From: Akkermansia muciniphila
GTDB lineage: Bacteria; Verrucomicrobiota; Verrucomicrobiia; Opitutales; Opitutaceae
Direction of reading: 5' to 3'
Assembly: GCA_945898185.1 (NCBI GenBank)
Contig: CAMDHP010000001.1
Coordinates: 26,534 to 90,533 of the forward strand
DNA length: 64,000 nt
Shown here: piece by piece, positions 38,499 to 48,833 of the stretch
Layout of the letters: each line of letters begins with the position of its first letter
How positions within the stretch are numbered: position 1 is the first letter of the stretch
Position numbers and translations under genes: made by a program
Notes under the pieces: model-generated
What the model saw: only the letters and a program-made list of their open reading frames with translations
What the model was told of the DNA's origin: nothing
Databases searched by the model: none

Positions 38499-41153
38499 TC
38501 AACCCGTCGTCTCGGCCTCCTCCTGCGCACCGGTCAACTGCACTAACGCCCGCAACGACACAAAATGCTGGGTCAGGTCGAAGTCGCCGCCGTGCCCGTC
38601 CATGACCTGATTAAAGAGGTTTTTCTTCGATGCCTTGAGCGCCTCGATGCGCTCCTCAATGGTGCCGGCCGTAACCATGCGGTAAACAAACACCGTGCTC
38701 TTCTGACCGAGCCGATGCACGCGATCCACCGCCTGGGCCTCGACCGCAGGATTCCACCATGGGTCGAGCAGGAAAACGTAATCCGCCGCATGTAAGGTAA
38801 TGCCGGTGCCGGCGGCCTTGAGCGAGACAAGCATCACCGCCGCACCCTCCCCGGCTTGGAAGGATTGCACCGGTTTGAGGCGGTCCAGCGTCATGCCGGT
38901 AAGCTCGTAGCGCGGCAGATCAGGGAATTGCTGCGTGAGCGCCTCTTTCACCCGGTCGAGCAACATAACGAACTGCGAGAAAATCACGACCTTGTGCTTG
39001 CTCGCCAGGATCTCGGTGAGCTTTTCCACCAGGAGCGTGATCTTGCCCGAGTCCGACAGCGGCGACTTACGCCACGGCAACATGTCGGGATCACAACAAA
39101 CCTGGCGCAAACGCGTGAGCAGGGCGAGGAAGCCGAAGCTCTTTTCCCGCATCGCCGCCCCGACGTCGTCGCCAAGGCGGGAGAGTCCCTCGTTGCAAAT
39201 TTGGGCGTATTCCGAGCGCTGCACATCGGTGAGCGGACAGATGAGCTCCATTTCCACCTTGGGCGGCAACTCCGTGGCAACCTCCGTCTTGGTGCGGCGC
39301 AGCATGAAGGGCCCAAGCTGCGCCCGCAGGCGTGACAGGGTGCCTCCACGGTCCGTGTTGATCGCCGCCTCGAAGGCTGACCGCGAGCCGAGCAAGCCCG
39401 GAAGCAGATAACGAAAAATGGACCACAGATCGAGCTGCCGGTTCTCCAGCGGCGTGCCGCTCAGAACGATGCGGTGATCCGCTCGGATGGCGAAACAGGT
39501 TTGAGCGACCTTTGCGTCCGGATTTTTAATGAACTGGCCTTCATCGAGCACCGCGTAGCCGAAGCGTTGCTTTTCCAGATGACTCCGGTGTTTGCGCAAC
39601 TGGGTGTAACTGGAGAGCCAGACGCAAGGCGCAGGGCGCGACGAGAAATCGCGCCCGGTCTTCAGCACGTCCACCGCCAGTTCGGGATGAAAGCGGTGGA
39701 TTTCCTCCTGCCAAACCGGCACCACACTTGCCGGGCAAACGATGAGGGTCGGGAGATTGTCAATACGCCGCGTAGCAAGAAGCGTGATGACCTGAAGGGT
39801 CTTGCCCAAACCCATCTCGTCCGCGAGCAAACCATGGCAACCATTCTCGCAAAGATGTTGCAACCACTCGACCCCGCGGCGCTGGTAGGGGCGCAGGCGC
39901 TCGGGCAACTCCGGCGCGTGCTTGGGACCCGCCAGCACCGTTTCCCGCCAGGCAGCCAGCTCGGGCGAGAGCATGACCTTAAAGCGAGCGTCATTAAAAA
40001 GAGAGAAGAGCATATACGGCGCGAGCGCGCCCTCGCCATTCGTCTCGACCGTGCTCTTTTGCCACGCTTTCACCGCCGCCAGCCGATCCACCGGAAGACT
40101 CACGATACCCACGCTCGGCAAAATGACCGGCGTGGTGTTTTTCGCTGTTAGCAGCGCCACCTCGGCTTCGGTAAGCAGGCGTTCGCCCGCCTTAAAAATC
40201 CACCTCAAATCCAGCGCCGACTCCACGCCCGAGCCGCGCCCGCCGCGCTTCATCGTGCCAGCCGTCGCCTCGATCGTGATCTCCTGCGTTCCCTTCAACA
40301 GGAGCAAGGATGCGGCGTCCAGTTCGACCCCGAAAAGCCGTTTCCAAGCAGGGAGTGTCGTCTTGAGGAAGTTGGGGATCTCCGCGACCGAAGACATCAG
40401 ATAACGCCCCGTCTCCTGCTTGTAAACGAAGTGCGCTTTTCGCGCATAGGAAGCGAGGCCGATGAGCTTCGCCCGCTCGCTGGAACTCACCGCAGGCACG
40501 CCCTGGCCATGCGCCGCCGGCCCCAGTGCGGGCACGCGAGATTTGTCGGCCGTCACCCAATACGCCTGAAATTTGAGCCCCTCCTCAATCGTGATAAACC
40601 ACAGCAAAAGCGATCGCGCAGCCTGCGTCGCGGATGGGGTCGCCCTGGCGTTTACCGGAGTGCCATTCAAGCGCGCCGCAACCGTCGCCGGCTTGGCCGC
40701 CGCAGGGCCGGCGACCACAGAAGGGGACGGCCGGTATTTCTCGCCCGCGGGGGCGGGATTTGCTTCGTTTTTTAAAGGCCGGGACACCGGCGCCACCTCG
40801 GGCAACGCATCAGGCAGGGGCGACATTTCATCGGCCACGAGTTCCTCGATTTCGTGCAGTCCAGCGACCGCCAGCGCATGCGCCGCATCGGTATCGGTCG
40901 ATGAGGAGCGCACCGAAAACCCCTTCTCCGCCCACTCAATGACCGCATATTCGTCGTGCTTTTCAATGCGGCGATGCACGATCGCATCGCCCGTCGTCAA
41001 CTCCACTTCACGCACCTCACCATCACGGTAGATAGCGTGGCCCCGCTCCAGTTGGTCGGCCGTGAAATACGTCTCCCAATTGTGCTCCAAACGACTGAAC
41101 CAATACTCCAGTGAGTGAGGGGTGTAGACTCGCTTCGGGCCGTGGTTTTGCAT
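38499..41153 (-). CDS. SNF2-family DEAD/DEAH-box helicase
   Basis: 884 residues from ATG 41153. SNF2 motifs are in order: LLADEMGLGKTLQVI (motif I, near 446), DEGQFIKNP (motif II, near 534, DEGQ), SGTPLENRQLDLWSIF (III), VVIFSQFVMLLDRV, LKAAGTGITLHAADYVFLLDPWWNPAVEAQAVDRVHRLGQ (V-VI). The N-terminal about 400 residues hold a SWIM-like region near 20-80 and the bacterial SNF2-associated domain. A dsDNA translocase is implied; no restriction or nuclease partner is nearby, so a repair or transcription role is as likely as defence. The open frame up to 41354 overlaps waaA and is rejected. Confidence 0.9.
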   Translation of the reverse strand: MQNHGPKRVYTPHSLEYWFSRLEHNWETYFTADQLERGHAIYRDGEVREVELTTGDAIVHRRIEKHDEYAVIEWAEKGFSVRSSSTDTDAAHALAVAGLHEIEELVADEMSPLPDALPEVAPVSRPLKNEANPAPAGEKYRPSPSVVAGPAAAKPATVAARLNGTPVNARATPSATQAARSLLLWFITIEEGLKFQAYWVTADKSRVPALGPAAHGQGVPAVSSSERAKLIGLASYARKAHFVYKQETGRYLMSSVAEIPNFLKTTLPAWKRLFGVELDAASLLLLKGTQEITIEATAGTMKRGGRGSGVESALDLRWIFKAGERLLTEAEVALLTAKNTTPVILPSVGIVSLPVDRLAAVKAWQKSTVETNGEGALAPYMLFSLFNDARFKVMLSPELAAWRETVLAGPKHAPELPERLRPYQRRGVEWLQHLCENGCHGLLADEMGLGKTLQVITLLATRRIDNLPTLIVCPASVVPVWQEEIHRFHPELAVDVLKTGRDFSSRPAPCVWLSSYTQLRKHRSHLEKQRFGYAVLDEGQFIKNPDAKVAQTCFAIRADHRIVLSGTPLENRQLDLWSIFRYLLPGLLGSRSAFEAAINTDRGGTLSRLRAQLGPFMLRRTKTEVATELPPKVEMELICPLTDVQRSEYAQICNEGLSRLGDDVGAAMREKSFGFLALLTRLRQVCCDPDMLPWRKSPLSDSGKITLLVEKLTEILASKHKVVIFSQFVMLLDRVKEALTQQFPDLPRYELTGMTLDRLKPVQSFQAGEGAAVMLVSLKAAGTGITLHAADYVFLLDPWWNPAVEAQAVDRVHRLGQKSTVFVYRMVTAGTIEERIEALKASKKNLFNQVMDGHGGDFDLTQHFVSLRALVQLTGAQEEAETTG

Positions 41154-41202
41154 CCGCGAAAAGGTGAACGGTAGGTTTCGCGCAAGCCCGTTCAACCTAA
41201 AT

Positions 41203-42501
41203 CTACCCGCACAACAGATCCGCCAGCGCCGCCTGCGTTCGCGCCGCCGCCCCGCGATTGCCTTCGTGCCAATTTCGCCCCGCCGCACCCATTTGAGCTC
41301 GCGCTGCATCATCCGCCCAAAGCAAAAGAATCTCTCGCGCCAGCTCCGGCACATCCTCCACCCGCCGCGCTGCTCCCGCCGCCAGCAACTCCGCCGTGAT
41401 CACGCGAAAGCTCGCTGTTCCCGGACCGAACAACACCGCCCGGCCCCGCGCCGCCGCCTCCACCGGCGTCTGCCCTTCCGTGTGCGGTGCCAGCGTCTTG
41501 CCCACGAACACCACCGCGGCCAGCGCGAGCAAACGCTGGAGCTCCCCCGTCGTATCCGCCACCGCCACGTCCACACTGTCACCGACTGCAGCAGGCCCGC
41601 TCGAGCGGATATGATACCGCACGCCTTGCGCCTTCAAAAACTCCTCAATCTCGCCGCGTCGTTCCGCATGTCGCGGCACAATCAAAAGCTTCGCCGCCCG
41701 TCCTGCCTCGGTCGCCCGCAATGCCCGCCATGCCGACACCAGGGCCGCCTCCTCACCCGGCCAGGTCGAGGCGCCCATCAGAATGCGCGCCTCGCCCAAA
41801 CCTAACTCCGCCCTGAACCGCGCCTGCTCAGCGTCCGACACCGGCGGGAGCTCCACATCGAGCTTGAGATTGCCCGTCACGATTATCCTTTCCCGCGACA
41901 CACCGAACTTGGCAAAGCGCTCCGCGTCGCCCGCGCTCGCCGCCAGCACTCGGGTCAGCCCGCGCGTGAGCAATCGCGCCCACGGACCGAGTTTGCTCAT
42001 GCGGCGAAAACTCCGGTCCGAGAGCCGGGCGTTCACCGCCGCCACTGGCACTCCGCGCGACGCCGCCTGCGCGAGGTGCTCCGGCCAGCGTTCGCCTTCA
42101 GTTAAAATCACCAAATCCGGCTCGACCGCCCGCCAGGTCCGCCGGGCCGTGAACCAGCAATCCAGAGGGAAATACCCAAGTCCGATCACCGCCGCCCTCA
42201 CTGCGTAACGTTGCGCCGCGAGCGCATACGCCGTGCTGGTGGTTGTGGTGAGGTAAACCTCTACCGTCGTATCATTAGCCCAGCCATCCAACAACGGCGC
42301 GATCGCCAGCATTTCGCCCACGCTAACCGCCTGCAGCCAGATTCGCCGCACTCCCGCACGTTTGGCGGGCAATACCGGCGTGGCGCCAAAGCGTTGTCCG
42401 AAGTGCGCCGCATACCCGCCCCGCCGCCGCATCCGCAACAGGTAGTAGGGCGCGGCCAGGAGCGCGGCCGGGAGAAAAAGCAGGCGATAGAGCCAGAGCA
42501 T
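41203..42501 (-). CDS. waaA: 3-deoxy-D-manno-octulosonic acid (Kdo) transferase WaaA
   Basis: 432 residues. Adds Kdo to lipid A precursor at the inner membrane. An N-terminal anchor (MLWLYRLLFLPAALLAAPYYLL) precedes a GT-B fold: WLQAVSVGEM with the family's catalytic-region Glu (GEM), LTTTTSTAYALA, EPDLVILTEGERWP, GNLKLDVELPP, ASTWPGEEAALV, and the nucleotide-sugar site VVFVGKTLAPHTEGQTPVEAAARGRAVLFGP (a Lys replaces the more usual Ser/Gly in VGGSL). It confirms a lipopolysaccharide-bearing outer membrane. Starts 122 bases from the divergent M16 protease gene. Confidence 0.92.
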   Translation of the reverse strand: MLWLYRLLFLPAALLAAPYYLLRMRRRGGYAAHFGQRFGATPVLPAKRAGVRRIWLQAVSVGEMLAIAPLLDGWANDTTVEVYLTTTTSTAYALAAQRYAVRAAVIGLGYFPLDCWFTARRTWRAVEPDLVILTEGERWPEHLAQAASRGVPVAAVNARLSDRSFRRMSKLGPWARLLTRGLTRVLAASAGDAERFAKFGVSRERIIVTGNLKLDVELPPVSDAEQARFRAELGLGEARILMGASTWPGEEAALVSAWRALRATEAGRAAKLLIVPRHAERRGEIEEFLKAQGVRYHIRSSGPAAVGDSVDVAVADTTGELQRLLALAAVVFVGKTLAPHTEGQTPVEAAARGRAVLFGPGTASFRVITAELLAAGAARRVEDVPELAREILLLWADDAARAQMGAAGRNWHEGNRGAAARTQAALADLLCG

Positions 42502-42623
42502 TTAGTAAATGGGCAAAAAGGTGAATGGTCTAGGAACCTCATCCGCCCGCCGCGCTCAAAACAATTCCCTCGTCTCGCTTTCCCGTTCTCTTCCCGCTTT
42601 TCATTCCCCACCCACCCTTTCCC

Positions 42624-45527
42624 ATGCGTATTCCGTCGTTCTGCCGCTCGTTTCTCCTGCTTGCCGCTCTTTGCCTTTCGGCCTCCCCAGGTATCTTCGC
42701 CTCCGATGCGTCCGCTTTAAAACCCGTTTCCGCACTCCGGTTTCCGCCCTCCGCCGGATCGACCGACCTCGCCACCGATCCCGCCATCATCACCGGCGAA
42801 CTCCCCAACGGCCTCCGCTACGCCCTCCGCACCAACGCCGAGCCTCGCGGCCGCGCCGCCCTCCGCCTCGTCGTCGCCGCCGGTGCATTCCACGAGTCCG
42901 AGGGCCAGCGCGGCCTCGCCCACTTCCTGGAGCACATGGCCTTCAATGGCAGCACCCACTATCCGCCCGGCACCCTCATCGAGTTTTTCCAGCGCCTGGG
43001 CATGGACTTCGGCGGCGATACCAACGCCTACACCAGCTTCGACCGCACCGTCTACATGCTCGACCTGCCCGACACCAAGCCCGAGACCCTCGCCGAGGGT
43101 CTTCGCGTGCTCGCCGACTACGCCGGTCATCTCCTGCTCCTGCCCGAGGAAATCAACCGCGAGCGCGGCGTGATCCTCTCCGAAAAACTCGCCCGCGACT
43201 CCGCCGACTACCGCGCCGCCGTCGCCGGCTACAACTTCTTCTACAGGGGCACTCTTCTGCCCGGGCGTCTTCCCATCGGCCTCGAGTCCGTTATCAAGGA
43301 GTCCGGTCGCGAGCGCTTCGCCGATTTCTACGACACGTGGTATCGCCCCGAGCGTCTCGCCGTCATCGCGGTGGGCGACTTTGATCCCGCTGTCCTTGAA
43401 AAGCCACTACGCGAAAACTTCGGCCCGCTCGCCGCCCGCGCCCCTGCCCGCGCCACCCCAGACCTTGGCACCCCCGTCGCCGTCACACCCGGCCCCCGCC
43501 TCCGACTCGGCCATCACTTCGACCCCGAGGCCAGCGCGACCAGCGTCGCGATCCAGGTCCTCCGCCCCGCCGACCTCACCCCCGACTCCTCCGCCCGTCG
43601 CCTTCGCGACCTCCCGCTTGAACTCGCCAACTCCATGCTCAACCAGCGCCTATCCGAGTTGGCCAAAACCGACTCCGCTCCTTTCGTCAAAGCCGCCGCC
43701 GGCCGCGATTTCTTTCCCGAGATTTTCGACGGTGCAGAACTCTCCCTTACCGCCCGCCCCGGCCGCTGGGCCGACACCCTCGCAGTCGGCGAAAACGAAC
43801 TCCGGCGCGCCCTCCGCTTCGGTTTCCGCGCCCCCGAGTTGCGCGAGGCCGTCGCCAGCTATCGCAACGCCCTCGACCAGGCCGTAAAAACCGCCTCCAC
43901 CCGCCGCTCCGAACAATTCGCCGACGAACTGGTGGACGCCTTCATCGCCGGCACCGTGCCCACCGCGCCGTCCGCCGATCTCGCGCTGCTCGGTCCCGCC
44001 CTCGAAACCATGACGATTGAGGAGTGTCACGAGGCACTCAAAGCCTCTTGGAGCAGCGCCGGCGGCCGCCTCGTCGGCGTCTTGGGCAATACAGACCTCG
44101 GCAAGGACGAGGCCCCCGCCCTTGCAATCGAGAATGCCTACTCAGCCGCCGAGTCCGTTGAAGTGAGCCCGCCTGCCGCCCAAGCCGAGATACCTTGGGC
44201 CTACGCCGACTTCGGCCCGGCGGGCATCGTCACCTCACGCACCGAGGTAACCGACCTCGGCATCACCCAGATCGTCTTTGCAAACGGCGTCCGGCTGAAT
44301 CTCAAACGCACCGACTTCGAGGCCGGCACCATCGCCCTCCGCGCCCGCGTCGGCACCGGCCGCCTCGAGGAGCCGCGCGACCAACCCGGTCTCGCCTTCT
44401 TCGCCAACGCCGCCTTCACCGCCGGAGGCCTTGGCAAACACTCCGCCGACGACCTCCGCCGCCTCCTCGCCGGCCGCAACGTCGGCGTAGGTTTACAAGT
44501 CGCCGACGACGCTCTCGTTTTCAATGGCCAGACCACCCCCGCCGATCTCGCGCTTCAACTTCAGCTCTTCGCCGCGACCCTGTCCGACCCCGGCTATCGC
44601 CCCGAAGCCGAGACCACCGCCCGTCGCCAGATGGACCCTCTCTACAAACGCCTCAGCTTCGACCCCACCGGCCCTTTCACGCTCGAGGTTCCGCGCCTGC
44701 TCGCCTCGGGCGACCCGCGCTTCGGCCTGCCGGCCCGCGAAGCCGCCCTCGCCCGCAACCTCGCAGAGCTTCGAGCGTGGCTTACTCCCCAGCTCGCCAC
44801 CGGTGCGATCGAGCTCAGCCTCGTCGGCGACCTCGATTCCAATGCCGCCATCGCAGCCGTCGCAGCCACCTTTGGCACTTTGCCAGACCGCGCCGCCAAA
44901 CCCGCCTTGGAGGCCCTCCGTCAGGTCACCACCCCTCCGCCTTCGATCCAAACGCTCAACGTCACGACCGCCATTCCCAAGGCCGTGCTCGCTATCTATT
45001 GGCCCACCGCCGATGCCCGCGACATCTCGCGGACCCGTCGCTTGACCATGCTCGCCGACATCCTCGGCGACCGCCTTCGCAAAACCGTGCGTGAGGAACT
45101 AGGCGGCAGCTACAGCCCCGGCGCGGCCAGCGCGCCCAGCGAGACCTACCGCGACTACGGCTTTCTCTTTGCCCGCCTCACCCTCGAGTCCCACGACGTG
45201 GAGCGCATCCGCCCCGCAGTGCTCGCCGCCGCCGCCGATCTCTTCGCTAACGGCGTAACCGAAGACGAGCTTGAGCGCGCCAAACTCCCCGTGATCACCG
45301 CCGTTCGCGAAAGCGAGCGCACCAACGCCTACTGGCTCAACGCCGTGCTCGGCTCTTCCCAAGAGCAACCCTGGCGCCTCGACTGGGCGCGCACCCGCGC
45401 CGCCGATCTTGCCGCCATCACCAAGCCCGAACTAGACCAACTCAGCCGCGCCTACCTCGACCCGGCCCGCGCCCTCCAGTTCACCGTCCTCCCCGCGCCT
45501 TCCCTCAAAGCAGACGCCCCGCAGTGA
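42624..45527 (+). CDS. Secreted M16 zinc metalloprotease
   Basis: 967 residues. Signal peptide MRIPSFCRSFLLLAALCLSASPGIFA. The inverted zinc motif HFLEH is at 100-104 (His100, Glu103, His104), with a downstream acidic helix EEINRERGVILSE supplying the third ligand. Four M16 modules (two active-half, two inactive-half) are covered by the length, as in pitrilysin/PqqL-type single-chain enzymes. TELPNGLRYALRTNAEPRGRAALRLVV-type start of domain one is typical. Probably periplasmic, degrading peptides; substrate unknown. The gene stands alone. Confidence 0.92.
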   Translation: MRIPSFCRSFLLLAALCLSASPGIFASDASALKPVSALRFPPSAGSTDLATDPAIITGELPNGLRYALRTNAEPRGRAALRLVVAAGAFHESEGQRGLAHFLEHMAFNGSTHYPPGTLIEFFQRLGMDFGGDTNAYTSFDRTVYMLDLPDTKPETLAEGLRVLADYAGHLLLLPEEINRERGVILSEKLARDSADYRAAVAGYNFFYRGTLLPGRLPIGLESVIKESGRERFADFYDTWYRPERLAVIAVGDFDPAVLEKPLRENFGPLAARAPARATPDLGTPVAVTPGPRLRLGHHFDPEASATSVAIQVLRPADLTPDSSARRLRDLPLELANSMLNQRLSELAKTDSAPFVKAAAGRDFFPEIFDGAELSLTARPGRWADTLAVGENELRRALRFGFRAPELREAVASYRNALDQAVKTASTRRSEQFADELVDAFIAGTVPTAPSADLALLGPALETMTIEECHEALKASWSSAGGRLVGVLGNTDLGKDEAPALAIENAYSAAESVEVSPPAAQAEIPWAYADFGPAGIVTSRTEVTDLGITQIVFANGVRLNLKRTDFEAGTIALRARVGTGRLEEPRDQPGLAFFANAAFTAGGLGKHSADDLRRLLAGRNVGVGLQVADDALVFNGQTTPADLALQLQLFAATLSDPGYRPEAETTARRQMDPLYKRLSFDPTGPFTLEVPRLLASGDPRFGLPAREAALARNLAELRAWLTPQLATGAIELSLVGDLDSNAAIAAVAATFGTLPDRAAKPALEALRQVTTPPPSIQTLNVTTAIPKAVLAIYWPTADARDISRTRRLTMLADILGDRLRKTVREELGGSYSPGAASAPSETYRDYGFLFARLTLESHDVERIRPAVLAAAADLFANGVTEDELERAKLPVITAVRESERTNAYWLNAVLGSSQEQPWRLDWARTRAADLAAITKPELDQLSRAYLDPARALQFTVLPAPSLKADAPQ

Positions 45528-45596
45528 TCGGCTCCTTGTGCCTAGCGCAAGCCAGCGTCGCCTCCGATATCTTTGGTCGAATGCCGGCTCGCTGGG

Positions 45597-47948
45597 TCAA
45601 GGGAGCTTCAGTTCCAGACTCGATTCCATCCCTTCCGCCCGCGCCCGGATGCGGACGACTCCTCCACCCTTTCCTGTCTTCAGCAAAGTGGGCGCGATGC
45701 CTGCCTCCGCTTTAGACGGGTTCTCACCGAGGATCTCCGCATCACCGCTGACCGTAAAATCCACTGGCACCGTCGCCTCGGAAACGACCGTTCCGTTCTC
45801 ATCGAGGATGCTGGCGTAAACAAACACCAGATCTCCGGCCCCGATCGGTTTGCCTGAGGTGCCTACACTGAGCGCGATGGCCTTCGCGGTGCCCGGAGTC
45901 CTTACCCGGTGTTCCGCCACTTTCTTTCCCGCAAGATAGCCGACGGCATGGAGCTCGCCGTGCTCGAATCTCTCTAGGTTGAAGATAAAGGGGGGATGGC
46001 GAAGCTTGGCGGATACCGCTGTTTTCCCGGGGTGTTTACGGCCGAGGCTGTGGTTGTTTAGGAAGAGCTCGACCTCGTCGCAGTTGCTGAAAACCCGCAC
46101 CTCCAACGACGACCGCTCGGTCCAATAGCTGGCGATGAAGGCCATCGCCCCCCCGGCTTGCTCGGTGCCCGTCTTGATGATCTCAGACGGGTCGCGTTGT
46201 GACTGATAAAAATAGTAACTGAATTTTGGCAGGCGAAAGAGATCAGAGGGGCCGGAGCTCTCCAAGTCTTCGGCATAGCCCCGGTTGTAGTCGAACATTA
46301 CCCAGAGGCCATCGCCCGCGGCCCGGGTGCCAAGGTTCTCGTTATGCGCCTCCTGAAAATTCGTCGCCTGCTGAAGAAGCCGGACTTCGCCGTCCCCGCG
46401 AAGCTGCCGGGAATTCCGCTCCTCTTTCTTAAGATCCTTCCAGCTGTCCTGATTGAGCCCGGCATTTCCCGCGTAGTATTCCCAATCCCCATACTCGGTG
46501 ATTATCGAGGGCGACACCGCGTTCGCAAACTCCTTGGTGCTGCCGGCCTGTCGAGCCGCTCCCTTGACATCGAAGCCCTCCACCCAACCCACGGTGAACA
46601 TTTGCTCTCCCGGGTATTCCTCGTGCGCGGCGGCCCCGAGTCGTTTGATAAAATCACCGCTCATTTTTGTCTCATTGAGTGACACTTCCCACATCACGGC
46701 GCTCGGGTGGTTGCGATCGCGCCGGACAAGTTCGCGGGCGGCCTGAATCCTGTTCGCCTCGAATTCCGGAGTCCCAGGGTTGAACTGCCAGCCCAAGATA
46801 GCCGTCATCGTCACGAGCCCGAGTTCGTCACAAGCCGCCATGAATGCCGGGCTCTGCGGATAATGTGAAAGCCGCACATAATCAAAACCCGCCTGCTTGA
46901 TCTTTACCGCGTCTCGATACTGGGCGTTGTCGGGCACCGCGTTGCCCACGTAGGGATACTCTTGATGCCGGTTTACACCGCGCAGGAAGTGCTTTTCCCC
47001 ATTAATCAGGATTCCACCGGGAGTGAATCCGATCCGCCGGATGCCGATGCGCTCGCGCTGTGAATCGACAACCTTCCCGCCAACCATCACCCCAACGTCG
47101 AGCTGATATAGATTTGGATCTCTCGGGCTCCACAGCTTCGGCTGGCTTACTTCCAGCGGAACCACCACCGTCCCGTCCTCGCCCGGTGCCAGCGTGGTAA
47201 TGCTCGAATTTCCCTGCGCAGGCTCCTGGCCATCCTTCGCCACCAAACGGGCGACGACGGAAAACCTGGCGGCAGTGCTGCCGCTGTTCCGCACGTGGAC
47301 CTGCGTGCAGATCGTCGCGGACTCCGTTGAAACCTCCGAATAGGTCACAAACACGCCCCCCGATGCGACCCGGTTTTCCAAAATCTCATCCGTGATGTGC
47401 AACGGCGGTTTGATGATCAACGCCGCCGGCCGATAGATTCCGTGGTAAAGATGGAAATCAAGTTGAGCCATCGGCTTCGGTCCGGTGAGCGGATTGCTCG
47501 CGTTATCGAGCCTGACCGCGAGGTCGATCGTGCCGGGCGTTTTTGCGAATTCCGACAGGTCGCCTACCAGCGGGAGGTAGCCATCTGTGTTCACGGCGAT
47601 TTTCCGGCCGTTGGCAAACAGGCTGGCACGGTTCATCGCGCCTTCGAATCGCACCAAGACCACTTGGCCGATCGCATTTTCCGGCAGAACAAACGATTTC
47701 CGATACCAGCAAATGCCTTCCCATTGCTGCCGGTCCGTCCTGTTAGTCACCTTCGCCTCCAAACGCGCAGGATGCGGCAGGGTGACGAGCTCCCAGCTCT
47801 TGTCCGGGAAGCCCGCCATCTCGGCGCCTGTCTCCTCTCCCAAATGAAACCGCCAGCCGTCGTTAAAGTCGCTCGTGACGGCTCGTGCCGAAGCGATGGC
47901 ACAAAACGCCAGACTAAGAATACGACGGGGTAGCGGAACTGTTTTCAT
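45597..47948 (-). CDS. Secreted glycoside hydrolase family 2 (beta-galactosidase-like)
   Basis: 783 residues. Signal peptide to about 23 (RRILSLAFCAIASARA). GH2 layout: jelly-roll sugar-binding domain (24-190; FNDGWRFHLG, WYRKSFVLP), immunoglobulin-like domain (about 200-300), TIM barrel from IGIRRIGFTPGGILINGEKHFLRGVNRHQEYP, acid/base Glu in VMWEVSLNETKM (near 425), and nucleophile Glu in SIITEYGDWEYY (near 484), then a C-terminal Ig-like domain with GKPIGAGDLVFVYASILDENG. Family members cleave beta-galactosides, beta-mannosides or beta-glucuronides; the exact sugar is not clear. Suits a polysaccharide-degrading lifestyle. Confidence 0.9.
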   Translation of the reverse strand: MKTVPLPRRILSLAFCAIASARAVTSDFNDGWRFHLGEETGAEMAGFPDKSWELVTLPHPARLEAKVTNRTDRQQWEGICWYRKSFVLPENAIGQVVLVRFEGAMNRASLFANGRKIAVNTDGYLPLVGDLSEFAKTPGTIDLAVRLDNASNPLTGPKPMAQLDFHLYHGIYRPAALIIKPPLHITDEILENRVASGGVFVTYSEVSTESATICTQVHVRNSGSTAARFSVVARLVAKDGQEPAQGNSSITTLAPGEDGTVVVPLEVSQPKLWSPRDPNLYQLDVGVMVGGKVVDSQRERIGIRRIGFTPGGILINGEKHFLRGVNRHQEYPYVGNAVPDNAQYRDAVKIKQAGFDYVRLSHYPQSPAFMAACDELGLVTMTAILGWQFNPGTPEFEANRIQAARELVRRDRNHPSAVMWEVSLNETKMSGDFIKRLGAAAHEEYPGEQMFTVGWVEGFDVKGAARQAGSTKEFANAVSPSIITEYGDWEYYAGNAGLNQDSWKDLKKEERNSRQLRGDGEVRLLQQATNFQEAHNENLGTRAAGDGLWVMFDYNRGYAEDLESSGPSDLFRLPKFSYYFYQSQRDPSEIIKTGTEQAGGAMAFIASYWTERSSLEVRVFSNCDEVELFLNNHSLGRKHPGKTAVSAKLRHPPFIFNLERFEHGELHAVGYLAGKKVAEHRVRTPGTAKAIALSVGTSGKPIGAGDLVFVYASILDENGTVVSEATVPVDFTVSGDAEILGENPSKAEAGIAPTLLKTGKGGGVVRIRARAEGMESSLELKLP

Positions 47949-48059
47949 GAGGTATTCGATAATATTGGGCCGACAAAAAGGAGATTGAATGCGGATTTGT
48001 CCACGTTCTGCAAAAGATTCGGATTTCGTGTTCAGTCTTTAACCTGTCGGAGTTTCGCA

Positions 48060-48302
48060 TGTTACCCGCCCCTTCGGATCCGCTGCCCAGGGTTCCGCCG
48101 CCGCGAGCCTCCTTGTAGCGCAGGATCGCGGTGGCCTTCGCGGCTTTATCCGCCACGAAGCGCACCCAGCGGGCACTATAGCCAGCGGGGAATCATGGTG
48201 GGAGAGCGTTTTTGCCGACCGCCACGCTCTGTCACAAAAATTGCGATGCGAGTCGAAAACCGACCGACCATCCGTGCCCATCGCCAATTCATCGAAGGGC
48301 AA
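48060..48302 (-). pseudogene. Possible decayed C-terminal gene remnant
   Basis: On the minus strand one frame gives MPFDELAMGTDGRSVFDSHR, and an adjacent frame gives a protein-like AGYSARWVRFVADKAAKATA followed by ILRYKEARGGG. The two need a frame change near 48185 and are separated by a stop in the second frame. Codon texture looks coding but no complete gene exists. The family is unknown; ARWVRFVADK is the sort of strand seen near the end of carbohydrate-active enzymes. Confidence 0.3.
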
Positions 48303-48779
48303 TTTGTAGATTGAAAAAGGGGACAGTGGGCTTTTCCCGCGTCAGGAAAAGTGATTTCGAGCCACGGGATTTTTAACCGCGAAGACGACCTGAAGGCGTG
48401 GGGGTTTTGACGTATTCGGTGGGTAACTTGGCAGTGGGAGAGCGCAGAATGTGACCCTCCCTTGGAGTTTCTGTTTATCCGGGGCGCCTTCTGCGTATCG
48501 CTTAAGTGACTCTATAGCATATTTTAAGCTATACGTTTAACGCGACCCTCGGGAGAACACAGAAACTTTGCTCTGCTTAAGTTTCCAACTTTGCGATCTT
48601 CGGTTCGATCTTGGCGTCTTCGCGTTAAAGTCCGAATGCTTGGGGGATTGGTATGCGATTTTTTGCCACGAAAATCACAAAGGTTGACCCCGTCCTCTCC
48701 TGCCCTCCCGCGCGGATAGAGGCGCCATTAGAGTATTTCAAATAGAGTTATAGCCACATGCGCGGATTTAAAAGGTGAG
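48303..48779. repeat. Gene-free stretch with facing TTTAACGCGAAGACG arms and a TTAGAG half-element
   Basis: TTTTAACCGCGAAGACG (48371-48387) faces CGTCTTCGCGTTAAAG (48615-48630). Between them is a TATAGC...GCTATA palindrome near 48516-48536. At 48728-48756 lies a 29-base word that matches 50120-50148 at 23 of 29 positions, all six differences being transitions. No gene is seen. Confidence 0.55.
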
Positions 48780-48833
48780 GTGGGACGGCTGGGCCAGTTG
48801 ACATCCCGCCCCCGCCGCACACCCGATTACCAC

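Noticed and set aside
38499-41153. SNF2 helicase as part of a defence island (DISARM- or Zorya-like)
   Set aside because: Neighbours are waaA and the phosphate operon; no methylase, nuclease, ZorAB or DrmB-like gene is present.
41154-41354. N-terminal extension of the SNF2 helicase
   Set aside because: It would overlap waaA by about 150 bases and is Arg-rich without family content; ATG 41153 fits better.
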